Positions 1 to 7,292 of a stretch of DNA of 9,273 bases are shown one piece after another. The notes beneath the pieces were generated by a model. It did not search any database and had not been told where the DNA came from. It saw only the letters and a list, made by a program, of their open reading frames with translations. Positions within the stretch are counted from its first letter, which is position 1. Each line of letters begins with the position of its first letter. The position numbers were made by a program, and so were the translations under genes. The DNA is from Clostridia bacterium (GTDB taxonomy: Bacteria > Bacillota_A > Clostridia > Christensenellales > Aristaeellaceae), in assembly GCA_009783365.1 (NCBI GenBank), contig WRHG01000066.1, forward strand, positions 1 to 9,273, given 5' to 3'.

Positions 1-2018
1 TGGCCAGTATTTTGACCGACCTGATGATCGACGCCCCTACTATCGCGGCGGGGCTCTTGCACGACACGGTAGAGGATTGCAATGACATCACCCTTGACAA
101 AATCCGCAAGGAGTTTGGGGACGAGGTGGCCCTGCTGGTGGATGGGGTTACCAAGCTGGATAAGATCGACTTTACCAACCGGGAGGAGCAGAAGGCCGAA
201 TCCCTGCGCAAGATGATCCTGGCCATGTCCAAGGACATCCGCGTGGTGATCATCAAGCTGGCGGACCGGTTACACAACATGCGCACCCTCCGATTTCAGC
301 CGGAAAACCGGCAGGAAGCCATCGCGGAGGAGACCATCGATATCTTTGCGCCCCTGGCTCACCGGTTGGGCATGAATTCCGTAAAACAGGAGCTGGAGGA
401 TTTAAGCTTTAAATACATAGACCCGCAAGCCTTCCATGACATCGCTCAAAAGGTTGGCCTGCGCAGGAGCCAGCGGGAAGAGAACATCCGCCTTGTGATC
501 AACGAACTGGGCGAAAAGCTGGACGCCCAGCACATCCGTTACGAAATGGACGGCCGTCCCAAGCATCTGTATTCCATCTACCAAAAAATGCAAGAGCAGG
601 GAAAGTCCTTTGATCAGATTTACGACCTGATCGCAGTACGGGTGCTGGTGGAAACGGTCCAGGACTGTTACACCGTGCTGGGCATTGTCCATACCCTATG
701 GAACCAGATTCCCGGCAGGTTTAAGGACTATATTTCCGTTCCTAAGAGCAATATGTACCAGAGCCTTCACACAACCCTGAACGGCGGGCGCAGGATGCCC
801 TTCCTCTTTGAGATACAAATCCGTACCTGGGAGATGCACAGGGTGGCGGAGTTTGGCGTGGCAGCCCATTGGCGTTACAAGGAGGGCGGCGGAGAGGGGG
901 ATTTGGACAATAAACTTTATTGGCTCCGGCAAATCCTGGACTGGCAAAAAGAAACCCGGGACAGTCGGGAATTCATCGATTCCCTCAAAACGGATCTGTT
1001 CAGCGAGGAAGTGCTCCTGTTTACTCCGAAGGGGGATATTGTTAGCATGCCGCGAGGCGCCACGCCCATTGATTTCGCTTACCGGATCCACAGCGGCGTA
1101 GGCAACCGCTGCGTAGGCGCGAAGGTAAACGGGCGAATTGTGCCCCTGGAAACCATGCTGGAAACCGGAGACCGGGTGGAAATACTTACCTCATCCGCGT
1201 CAAAGGGCCCCAGCATGGATTGGCTGAAGATTGTAAAAACCCAACAGGCCCGTTCCAAAATCCGCCAGTTTTTTAAGAAGGAACTTAGGGGCGAAAACGT
1301 GGCCAAGGGCCGCGATATGCTTGAGAAGGAAGCCAAACGTCGGGGCGCGGCTTTGCCCGCTCTTACCAAGCCGGAGTTCTATGAGCCATTGCTGAAGCGC
1401 TATGCTTTCCAGGAGTTGGATGACATCTACGGAGCGGTAGGGTATGGCGGCATCGCTGCCGCCTATGTGGTCGGCCGGCTTTTGGAGGAACAGCGCAGGA
1501 CCGAGGCCCCGGTGATTCCCAAGGTGCAGGAGGTCAGCCAGCAGGAGGTTCAAAAACAGCTTGGCAAGCCCAGCCACGGTGTATATGTGAAGGGTGAAAG
1601 CGGTATGTTGGTGCGCATCGCCCGCTGTTGTAACCCGGTGCCAGGGGATGAAATTGTCGGATACATTACCCGGGGGCGCGGAGTGACGGTCCACAAGGCG
1701 GATTGCCTGAATGCCGCCAACTCAGAGCAGGAGCGCATGGTGGAGGTTAGTTGGGCGGATAGCGCCAACAATACGGCATTTAACGCCACCATCAGCATGA
1801 TTGCCTATGACCATGTGAGTCTGCTGGGTGAGTTGGCGCTGTTTATCGGCAACATGGACGTACCCATTGCGGCCGTCAGCGCCAAACGGGACGAAAAGCA
1901 CAAGACCAGCGTGATCACCATGGTGATCCAGGTGAAATCCAGAGATCAGCTGGACCGGGTACTTAAGCAGTTGCACAACCGTTCCGACATCATTGAAATT
2001 TACCGGGGTTCTGCGTAA
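1..2018 (+). CDS. rel: Bifunctional (p)ppGpp synthetase/hydrolase Rel (5' partial)
   Basis: Makes and hydrolyses the stringent-response alarmone (p)ppGpp in the cytoplasm. The gene enters from the left edge. The frame is open to base 3 and reads ASILTDL before the first possible start (TTG at 12), so that TTG is internal; about 60 N-terminal residues are missing by comparison with the family. Numbering from base 12: HD hydrolase domain with HDTVED at 17-22 and [11 protein letters not shown] at 82-92; synthetase domain about 175-290 with YDLIAVRV (204-211), RFKD (236-239), NMYQSLHTT (247-255) and EIQIRT (267-272); TGS domain about 333-395; a conserved Cys/His region around RCCNPVPGD (538-546) and HKADC (561-565); C-terminal ACT domain about 588-668. 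RFKD is the RxKD form found in bifunctional Rel/SpoT enzymes, whereas monofunctional RelA has ExDD. Both catalytic motif sets look intact. First gene of the visible run; its promoter lies outside the window. Confidence 0.97.
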   Translation, partial: ASILTDLMIDAPTIAAGLLHDTVEDCNDITLDKIRKEFGDEVALLVDGVTKLDKIDFTNREEQKAESLRKMILAMSKDIRVVIIKLADRLHNMRTLRFQPENRQEAIAEETIDIFAPLAHRLGMNSVKQELEDLSFKYIDPQAFHDIAQKVGLRRSQREENIRLVINELGEKLDAQHIRYEMDGRPKHLYSIYQKMQEQGKSFDQIYDLIAVRVLVETVQDCYTVLGIVHTLWNQIPGRFKDYISVPKSNMYQSLHTTLNGGRRMPFLFEIQIRTWEMHRVAEFGVAAHWRYKEGGGEGDLDNKLYWLRQILDWQKETRDSREFIDSLKTDLFSEEVLLFTPKGDIVSMPRGATPIDFAYRIHSGVGNRCVGAKVNGRIVPLETMLETGDRVEILTSSASKGPSMDWLKIVKTQQARSKIRQFFKKELRGENVAKGRDMLEKEAKRRGAALPALTKPEFYEPLLKRYAFQELDDIYGAVGYGGIAAAYVVGRLLEEQRRTEAPVIPKVQEVSQQEVQKQLGKPSHGVYVKGESGMLVRIARCCNPVPGDEIVGYITRGRGVTVHKADCLNAANSEQERMVEVSWADSANNTAFNATISMIAYDHVSLLGELALFIGNMDVPIAAVSAKRDEKHKTSVITMVIQVKSRDQLDRVLKQLHNRSDIIEIYRGSA

Positions 2019-2047
2019 ACAGAGGGAAAAGGGGGAAGAAATCCATC

Positions 2048-2497
2048 ATGCGAGCTGTGGTTCAGCGGGTAAGCGAAGCTTCCGTGACCGTGGAAAGCAG
2101 GATCATCGGGCAGATTCGCCGCGGGCTGGTGGTGCTGCTGGGCGTGGAGGAAGGCGACGGAGCGCAGGATATGCGCTATATGGCCGATAAGGTGCCGTGT
2201 ATGCGCATCTTTGAGGATGATGCGGGCAAAATGAATCGGTCCCTGCTGGATACGGGCGGATCACTGCTGGTGGTCAGCCAGTTTACGCTTTTGGGCGATG
2301 TCCGGGGAGGACGGAGGCCCAGCTTTACCGCCGCCGCGAAGACGGAGGCGGCCGTGCCGCTGTATGCAGAGCTGGTGGAGCACTGGCGCGGACAAGGTAT
2401 ACACGTTGAAACCGGAGCTTTTGGTGCAGAGATGGACGTGGGCCTTGTGAACGACGGGCCGGTGACGATTCTGCTGGATTCCCGGAAAAGGTTTTAG
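2048..2497 (+). CDS. dtd: D-aminoacyl-tRNA deacylase
   Basis: Hydrolyses D-aminoacyl-tRNAs (and mischarged glycyl-tRNA), a chiral proofreading step in translation. The 149-residue length is normal for DTD1. The N-terminus [16 protein letters not shown] is characteristic. The two active-site motifs are present: SQFTL at 77-81, followed by RPSF (90-93), and NDGPVT at 135-140 with the Gly-cisPro pair G137-P138 that rejects L-amino acids. The ATG is preceded by a purine run GGGGGAAG at 2031-2038, an adequate but not strong ribosome binding site. It lies 29 bp after rel, and the rel-dtd pair is common in Bacillota. Small departures from the usual pattern after SQFTL (LGDVRGG, where many enzymes have a form like YADTRKG) leave the catalytic residues untouched. 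Confidence 0.96.
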   Translation: MRAVVQRVSEASVTVESRIIGQIRRGLVVLLGVEEGDGAQDMRYMADKVPCMRIFEDDAGKMNRSLLDTGGSLLVVSQFTLLGDVRGGRRPSFTAAAKTEAAVPLYAELVEHWRGQGIHVETGAFGAEMDVGLVNDGPVTILLDSRKRF

Positions 2498-2510
2498 CGT
2501 GAATCGCCAT

Positions 2511-2520
2511 GGGGAAGGAG
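2511..2520 (+). promoter_or_regulatory. Ribosome binding site that sets the MBL hydrolase start
   Basis: GGGGAAGGAG ends 8 nt before ATG 2529. An in-frame GTG at 2499, two bases after the dtd stop, would add ten residues (MNRHGEGAEP) that do not belong to the fold and has no comparable Shine-Dalgarno, so 2529 is preferred. Confidence 0.8.
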
Positions 2521-2528
2521 CTGAACCA

Positions 2529-3152
2529 ATGCCCGCCATCACCGTGGAATGCCTGGTTGTGGGCCCCTGTCAAACGAACTGTTACCTGGTAGGAAACCGC
2601 GGCGGCAGAGAACTGTTCGTGGTGGACCCGGGAGGAGACGGAGAGAACATCCTTCAAGCGGTAGGAAACCGAAAACCCGTGGCCATGATAGCGACTCATG
2701 GCCATTGCGATCATATCGGCGGGGCGGACGTTCTATGCGCGCATTTTGGCATCCCCCTATATATACACAGCGCTGACATCCCCAAGCTCGCCAGCGCCCG
2801 GCTGAATGAAAGCGAACGGTTTTTCGCGCCCATGACCGTCAGCACGCCGGGTATCGCCCTTGCGGAGGGCCAGCGCCTTTCCCTGGCGGGCATTGAGTTG
2901 ACGGTATGGCACACGCCCGGCCACAGCGGGGGAAGTTGTTGTTTTATGTTGCCCGGGCATCAAGGTGTTTTTTGCGGAGATACCCTTTTTGACGGAGGAT
3001 ATGGCCGGACGGATTTTCATGACGGCAACTTTGAGGATTTGAAGCGATCTCTGCGCCGCCTTTTTGCTGTTAGGCCGCGCATCAAGGCTTACCCGGGCCA
3101 CGGGCCAGGTACCTTTGCCGGGCAGGACAAGGCGGAGGGCTTATATCAATGA
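2529..3152 (+). CDS. MBL-fold metallohydrolase (glyoxalase II-like)
   Basis: A 207-residue cytoplasmic metallo-beta-lactamase-fold protein of the YcbL/GloB-like subgroup. The di-metal site is complete: THGHCDH at 56-62 (H57, H59, D61, H62), HTPGHS at 128-133 (H132), GDTLF at 150-154 (D151) and YPGHG at 188-192 (H191). The N-terminal part (CQTNCYLVG, then VVDPGGD) is the usual first beta-hairpin and the DPGG turn. It lacks the C-terminal substrate domain of classical glyoxalase II, so it is a short form; the true substrate is not deducible and could be a thioester of a low-molecular-weight thiol. It sits 31 bp after dtd, and its stop overlaps the hemZ start (ATGA, 3149-3152), which implies translational coupling. 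The same neighbour is frequent between dtd and hemZ in Clostridia. Confidence 0.9.
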   Translation: MPAITVECLVVGPCQTNCYLVGNRGGRELFVVDPGGDGENILQAVGNRKPVAMIATHGHCDHIGGADVLCAHFGIPLYIHSADIPKLASARLNESERFFAPMTVSTPGIALAEGQRLSLAGIELTVWHTPGHSGGSCCFMLPGHQGVFCGDTLFDGGYGRTDFHDGNFEDLKRSLRRLFAVRPRIKAYPGHGPGTFAGQDKAEGLYQ

Positions 3153-4723
3153 ACCGGGTTGGAATCCGCGTCCTTCTGAACACGCCTTTGCCCGGTTTTG
3201 CCAATGAGCTTTGCGATGTGCTGAAGCTGTTCTTTCCGGTGGAAGCCTTTTCCTGGAAGAAAATCCCATCCGGAGGATCCTGTGGGGGCGAGGATGACGG
3301 AGAACCTCTTTATCATGACTTTCGCGAGGAAAGCGGAACCTGGTATTGCCGTTTTGCCTTTCGCGGGAGAGAAGCCCGCCGGCAGACTGCGGTTCCCCCG
3401 TCCCTGGAAGAGGGCCGTCGCGACATTGTGGTAAAACGCCTGCAAAAGCGGCTATGCAAGCTGACCTTGTATGACCTTCTGAAAATCCTTACAGGGCTGC
3501 GTCCTTCCTGGGGAGCGCTCACAGGTATCCGGCCCACCCGCCTGGTATACGAGAATCTGGCTCATGGCATGAGCCTTCCGGAAAGCGCGGCTGCCTTGAC
3601 GCGGGATTTTGACGTGCCTCCGGAAAAAGCGGAGCTTCTCCGGCACATTGTGGAGACGCAGCGAACCCTGCCGCCGCCGGCCCCCGATGAAGCTGATGTA
3701 TACATCTCCATTCCATTTTGCCGTACCCGTTGCGCCTACTGCTCCTTCCCCGGAGAAGCCCTAGGCCGTGCCGGCAAAGCGGAGGCCTACCTGGCTGCCC
3801 TGGGAGAGGAGATGGAAGCCTCCGCCCATATGATGGCCGGGGCGGGCATCCGGCTCCGGGCTCTCTACATCGGCGGCGGTACGCCCACATCCATCGGAGA
3901 GGAGGCGTTCAGCGACTTGTTGGACCGGGTGTCGCGGACCTTTCCCCATCCTGTAGAGTTTACCGTGGAGGCGGGCAGGCCGGATACCCTCACCCGCGGT
4001 AAGCTGGATGTCATGTTGTCCCTTGGCGTAACCCGAATCAGCATCAACCCTCAAACCATGAACGACCTTTCCCTGCGCCGCATCGGAAGGGGCCATACCG
4101 CCGGGGAGATAGAGGAGGCCTTCGCCCTGGCTCGGGAGACGGGCTTTGCCAATATCAACATGGATGTAATCGCGGGCCTGCCGGGGGAGGAAGAGGCGGA
4201 TTTTGCCCATACCCTAGAGAAAATCGGTGAGCTGGCGCCGGACAGCCTGACGGTGCATGTGCTGGCCATTAAGCGGTCCAGCCGCCTCCATCTGGAGAGC
4301 CTGGCGGAGGCTAATAGCAGGAACGCCGGTCCGGTTCAGCCGGAGGGACCCACTTCTGGATGCCTTCCCAGCGGCGGGGCGGTTGCCCGCATGGCGGCGC
4401 TGGGGGAGGAGGCCGCCTCCCGGCTGGGCATGGTGCCTTACTATATATATCGCCAAAAATACATGGCGGGGCAGCAGCAAAACATAGGCTATGCCCGGCC
4501 CGGAGCAGCCTGTCTTTACAACGTGGACATCATGGAGGAGAATGCCTCCATTGTGGCGGTGGGCGCGGGCGCCATCAGCAAGCGGGTGTTTCCTGACCGG
4601 GAACTGCGCATTGAGCGGGCACCCAATGTCAGTGATGTATCCACATACCTGCGCCGTACAAGGGAAATGATGGAGCGCAAGGAAAGACTCTTTATCAGAA
4701 CGGATGGAATAAGGGAGGGCTGA
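3149..4723 (+). CDS. hemZ: HemZ-type radical SAM protein (coproporphyrinogen dehydrogenase family)
   Basis: A 524-residue radical SAM protein annotated in the family as oxygen-independent coproporphyrinogen III dehydrogenase HemZ; the biochemical role of this branch is less certain than that of HemN. The N-terminal 180 residues are the HemZ-specific extension and contain the signature WGALTGIRPTRL (121-132). The 4Fe-4S motif is CRTRCAYC (C191, C195, C198), preceded by YISIPF and followed by GGGTPT (242-247). The C-terminal block RQKYMAGQQQNIGYARPG (435-452) and the GAGAISK motif (472-478) are also HemZ-like. GGAGGG at 3134-3139, 9 nt upstream, supports the ATG start. A Gly/Pro-rich segment at about 386-412 (for example GPVQPEGPTSG) looks longer than the short linker I expect there. 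It overlaps the preceding gene by 4 bp and glpK follows after 2 bp. Confidence 0.9.
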   Translation: MNRVGIRVLLNTPLPGFANELCDVLKLFFPVEAFSWKKIPSGGSCGGEDDGEPLYHDFREESGTWYCRFAFRGREARRQTAVPPSLEEGRRDIVVKRLQKRLCKLTLYDLLKILTGLRPSWGALTGIRPTRLVYENLAHGMSLPESAAALTRDFDVPPEKAELLRHIVETQRTLPPPAPDEADVYISIPFCRTRCAYCSFPGEALGRAGKAEAYLAALGEEMEASAHMMAGAGIRLRALYIGGGTPTSIGEEAFSDLLDRVSRTFPHPVEFTVEAGRPDTLTRGKLDVMLSLGVTRISINPQTMNDLSLRRIGRGHTAGEIEEAFALARETGFANINMDVIAGLPGEEEADFAHTLEKIGELAPDSLTVHVLAIKRSSRLHLESLAEANSRNAGPVQPEGPTSGCLPSGGAVARMAALGEEAASRLGMVPYYIYRQKYMAGQQQNIGYARPGAACLYNVDIMEENASIVAVGAGAISKRVFPDRELRIERAPNVSDVSTYLRRTREMMERKERLFIRTDGIREG

Positions 4724-4725
4724 CG

Positions 4726-6222
4726 ATGGATCATCGGGTGTTGATCGCGCTGGATCAGGGAACCACCAGTTCACGGGCCGTTGTCTTTGACCAAAGCGGG
4801 TATATGCTGGCATCCCACGGCTTGGAGTTCAAGCAGCACTATCCCCAGCCCGGCTGGGTGGAACATGACCCGGAGGATATACTGAACACGCAGGTGAACG
4901 CGCTGCATACCGCGGTAAAGGTTAGCGGCATAGCGCCGGAGCGGATTGCCGCCGTAGGCATCACCAACCAGCGGGAAACCACCCTTCTATGGGAGAAGGA
5001 CACCGGGCGCTGCATACACCCGGCTATTGTGTGGCAATGCCGCCGCACCGCGCCCCTTGTGGAGCGGCTTAAAAAGGAAGGACACGCAGAGAAAATTCGT
5101 CAAAAAACCGGCCTGGTGCCGGACGCATATTTTAGCGGCACCAAACTGCAATACCTCTTAGACCTGCCGGGCATGAGGGAGCGGGCTCGGAGGGGGGAAC
5201 TGTGCTTTGGTACGGTGGATTCCTTTCTGGTCTGGCACTTGGTGGAGGGACGCCCCCATGTGACGGATGCCACCAACGCGGCGCGAACCATGCTTTTTAA
5301 CCTGCATACCCAGGACTGGGATCAGGATTTGCTGGATTTGATGGATATTCCCAGGGAAGTGCTGCCTCGGGTGGTAGACAGCGCTTATGTGATCGGAAAC
5401 CTTCGGGGAGAGATACTGGGCAGGCCCATCCCAGTGGCGGCCATGGCTGGGGATCAGCATGCTTCTCTTTTTGGACAGGCGTGCTTTCAGGCGGGCATGG
5501 TAAAAAACACCTACGGAACCGGGTGCTTTATGCTGATGAACACCGGATCCTCGCCGGTGGAGAGCCAAAACGGACTGCTCACCACCATGGCCTGGCGGCT
5601 TCAGGGACAACCTACCTTTGCCCTGGAGGGCAGCGTATTTATGGGCGGAGCCGCTATTCAGTGGCTGCGGGATGAAATGGGTATGCTGGAAACCGCGGCC
5701 CAGAGCGAGCAAATCGCCCAGAGCATCCGGGACACGGACGGCGTCTTCCTGGTGCCCGCTTTTACGGGGCTTGGAGCGCCTCATTGGGACATGTACAGCC
5801 GAGGAACCATCGTGGGGATCACCCGCGGAACCGGAAAGGGCCATATCATCCGGGCCGCGCTGGAGGCCATCGCTTACCAGAGCCATGATCTCTATGCCGC
5901 CATGGCGGCAGACAGTGGCCGCGTCCCTTCCCAAATGAGGGTGGACGGCGGCGCCAGCGCCAATGGGTTTTTGATGCAGTTTCAGGCGGACATCCTGGGT
6001 ATTCCCGTGGTGCGCCCCGTGGTGCTGGAAACCACTGCCCTGGGTGCCGCGCTGCTGGCGGGCCTTGCTGTGGAACTATACGCCGGCAAGGAAGAGGCGG
6101 CTGCTTGCGTTAAGCCCGACCTTACCTTCCATCCCAATATGGACGATAGCCTCCGAAAGTCGGCCCTCCATGGCTGGCGGCGTGCCGTGGAGCGCGCGAA
6201 AGGCTGGGTGGAGCAAGGGTAG
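4726..6222 (+). CDS. glpK: Glycerol kinase
   Basis: Phosphorylates glycerol to sn-glycerol 3-phosphate with ATP in the cytoplasm. The 498-residue length is normal for the FGGY family. Motifs seen: ALDQGTTSSRA at 8-18 (phosphate loop), NQRET at 81-85 and W103 (glycerol pocket), YFSGTK at 135-140, AGDQHASLFGQ at 241-251 with catalytic D243, NTYGTG at 261-266, GLGAPHWD at 348-355, and VDGGASAN at 406-413 followed by QFQADILGIPV. AGGGAGGG at 4712-4719 gives a 6-nt spacing to the ATG, and the gene starts 2 bp after hemZ, so it is co-transcribed. No glpF, glpD or glpO is next to it. Two regulatory features of model enzymes are missing. Where enterococcal and Bacillus GlpK carry the PTS-phosphorylated His, this protein has E229, and the Gly-rich fructose-1,6-bisphosphate loop of the E. 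coli enzyme is not matched. Confidence 0.96.
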   Translation: MDHRVLIALDQGTTSSRAVVFDQSGYMLASHGLEFKQHYPQPGWVEHDPEDILNTQVNALHTAVKVSGIAPERIAAVGITNQRETTLLWEKDTGRCIHPAIVWQCRRTAPLVERLKKEGHAEKIRQKTGLVPDAYFSGTKLQYLLDLPGMRERARRGELCFGTVDSFLVWHLVEGRPHVTDATNAARTMLFNLHTQDWDQDLLDLMDIPREVLPRVVDSAYVIGNLRGEILGRPIPVAAMAGDQHASLFGQACFQAGMVKNTYGTGCFMLMNTGSSPVESQNGLLTTMAWRLQGQPTFALEGSVFMGGAAIQWLRDEMGMLETAAQSEQIAQSIRDTDGVFLVPAFTGLGAPHWDMYSRGTIVGITRGTGKGHIIRAALEAIAYQSHDLYAAMAADSGRVPSQMRVDGGASANGFLMQFQADILGIPVVRPVVLETTALGAALLAGLAVELYAGKEEAAACVKPDLTFHPNMDDSLRKSALHGWRRAVERAKGWVEQG

Positions 6223-6230
6223 AGCGGGCG

Positions 6231-7139
6231 TTACCGGTATTGCATCCGGATACGGATGTCTTGATCGTAGTTGCCGAAGCGCCGGCCGAAGATCGTCAGG
6301 CCTCCGGCGTTTTCCGTGTCCTTGGGCGCGCCGATGCGCAGCACCAGATTTGTGGCGTGACGGATATTGATATCTTCCAGCGTTACGTCCGATCTCTTGC
6401 CGCCGTCGATGAAGGTACCGACCTGGTTAACCGACAGCAGTTTGAACAGGCCGTATTGGTTCCAATTCCTGTCCCACCAGGCGGGGTTGTAAATGCCGCG
6501 TGTTCGTCCAAAATCGCCGGGGCTGGTCCATGTGCAAAGGGTGACCCCGTTGAGGCTGAAAGTGATGTCGCTGGGCCAATCGTCTGAGGATCCCGGCGCC
6601 TCGCTGGCAAGTTCCATCGAAATTTGCAGCTCGACGGCCTGCTGGTTGGGCTTAAGAAAATTAGGCAGCAGGTATTCCACAAATCCGTGGCCGAGCCAAA
6701 GAATGCTTGCGTTTACACGTTCTGGCGAAGCAAAATAACGCGGATCGTCCACCTCGCCGATCAAGCGCTCCGGTGTGGCCAGCCCGCAAGTTGGAAAGGC
6801 TTCGTAATTCGAGTATTGCCCTACGCCGATTTCCGTTTCATAGACGTTGATATTACGCGTGGCATGGGCGGGATCGATCAGCACTCGCTGTTCGGCGGCG
6901 CTGCATGCGCGCTGTATGCCATGCTTTCCGGATGTAAAAGCCACCGTTAAAAATCCGGTGTCCGCCAGCATCTTGATGTGTGGGGTCAGCGCCCCGCCGG
7001 TGATCTGCAGCGCTTCCGCGATCTCCGTCATGCTCATGGTGCCCTTTTCATAAAGCATCTCCAAGATGGCGATGCGCGTAGAGGATGCCAGGCTTTTAAA
7101 CACCGGCAGACCCTCGCGCAGATTGATCACATGCAGCAA
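6231..7139 (-). CDS. ArsR-type winged-helix regulator with C-terminal beta-rich domain
   Basis: A 302-residue DNA-binding protein. Residues about 10-80 form an ArsR-like winged helix: VFKSLASSTRIAILEMLYEK, then MTEIAEALQITGGALTPHI with the recognition helix near 47-58, then the wing around 62-76. The ELCVCDL-type metal site of arsenic/cadmium sensors is absent. Residues about 97-302 are unlike classical ArsR proteins (usually about 100 residues). They alternate hydrophobic and polar residues with many aromatics (NPAWWDRNWNQYG at 218-230) and read like a beta-sandwich, which I infer to be a ligand sensor, perhaps for a sugar. The start is TTG at 7139, chosen because AAGGAGGGG lies 6 nt upstream. 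It is divergent from a sugar ABC operon, its probable target, and convergent with glpK with only 8 bp between stop codons. The fold and ligand of the C-terminal half are inference. Confidence 0.85.
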   Translation of the reverse strand: MLHVINLREGLPVFKSLASSTRIAILEMLYEKGTMSMTEIAEALQITGGALTPHIKMLADTGFLTVAFTSGKHGIQRACSAAEQRVLIDPAHATRNINVYETEIGVGQYSNYEAFPTCGLATPERLIGEVDDPRYFASPERVNASILWLGHGFVEYLLPNFLKPNQQAVELQISMELASEAPGSSDDWPSDITFSLNGVTLCTWTSPGDFGRTRGIYNPAWWDRNWNQYGLFKLLSVNQVGTFIDGGKRSDVTLEDINIRHATNLVLRIGAPKDTENAGGLTIFGRRFGNYDQDIRIRMQYR

Positions 7140-7145
7140 CGGTTT

Positions 7146-7154
7146 CCCCTCCTT
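7146..7154 (-). promoter_or_regulatory. Ribosome binding site fixing the TTG start of the regulator
   Basis: Read on the minus strand, AAGGAGGGG occupies 7154 down to 7146, 6 nt before TTG at 7139-7137. It is near-perfect, and no ATG lies at a better spacing, so the rare TTG start is well supported. TTG may moderate the amount of regulator made. Confidence 0.75.
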
Positions 7155-7171
7155 GTCCGAGTCCTAATGCT

Positions 7172-7200
7172 ATCATATCAAAAAAAGGGCAAAAGCGCCA
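7172..7200 (-). promoter_or_regulatory. Probable extended -10 promoter of the regulator gene
   Basis: On the minus strand, TGA-TATGAT runs from 7180 to 7172: a -10 with five of six consensus bases, preceded by an extended TGn. The -35 position at 17-bp spacing (7200-7195, TGGCGC) is poor, as is common with extended -10 promoters. The left dyad at 7191-7205 covers this -35 region, which would suit autorepression. Confidence 0.45.
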
Positions 7201-7205
7201 CTTTT
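7191..7205. promoter_or_regulatory. Candidate operator 1, AAAAG-N5-CTTTT dyad
   Basis: A perfect 5-bp inverted repeat (AAAAG / CTTTT) around a 5-bp spacer CGCCA, centred on 7198. It overlaps the -35 region of the regulator promoter. It has the same half-site and spacing as the core of the larger dyad at 7216-7242. Alone it would be weak evidence; the pairing makes it a candidate site for the divergent ArsR-like protein. Confidence 0.4.
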
Positions 7206-7215
7206 ATTTTTGTTT

Positions 7216-7242
7216 TTTCTAAAAAGAAAAACTTTTTAGAAA
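7216..7242. promoter_or_regulatory. Candidate operator 2, 11-bp perfect palindrome
   Basis: TTTCTAAAAAG (7216-7226) is the exact inverse complement of CTTTTTAGAAA (7232-7242), with a five-A spacer and centre at 7229. It lies 14 bp upstream of the importer -35 box, centred near -64 relative to the expected transcription start. AT-rich inverted repeats of this kind are typical ArsR-family binding sites, and the location fits an upstream activator or an operator shared with the left dyad. It is unlikely to be a terminator: only two G-C pairs per arm, and no T-run follows on either strand. Confidence 0.6.
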
Positions 7243-7256
7243 GTATGCACAAACTA

Positions 7257-7286
7257 TTGACAATTCCGTGTTCAGAGTGCTATAGT
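7257..7286 (+). promoter_or_regulatory. Sigma-A type promoter of the sugar importer operon
   Basis: A perfect TTGACA -35 (7257-7262), an 18-bp spacer, then TATAGT (7281-7286, five of six) with an extended TGC just before it (7278-7280). Transcription should start near A7293, leaving a leader of about 114 nt before the start codon at 7407. Confidence 0.75.
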
Positions 7287-7292
7287 TCAATT

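Noticed and set aside
5158..5934. 258-codon open frame on the minus strand inside glpK
   Set aside because: It is an antisense shadow of a highly conserved gene with no family resemblance.
6243..6258. CATCCG-GATA-CGGATG hairpin as a terminator for glpK
   Set aside because: The stem is only 6 bp, lies inside the regulator's last codons and no T-run follows on either strand.
7189..7202. Possible catabolite-repression (cre) site around AAAAGCGCC
   Set aside because: It matches the cre consensus only in the AAGCG core and misses the outer TG and CA positions; the AAAAG-N5-CTTTT dyad explains the symmetry better.
7216..7242. The 11-bp palindrome as an intrinsic terminator
   Set aside because: The stem is almost all A-T, there is no T-run after it in either direction, and it sits between divergent promoters where no transcript needs to end.
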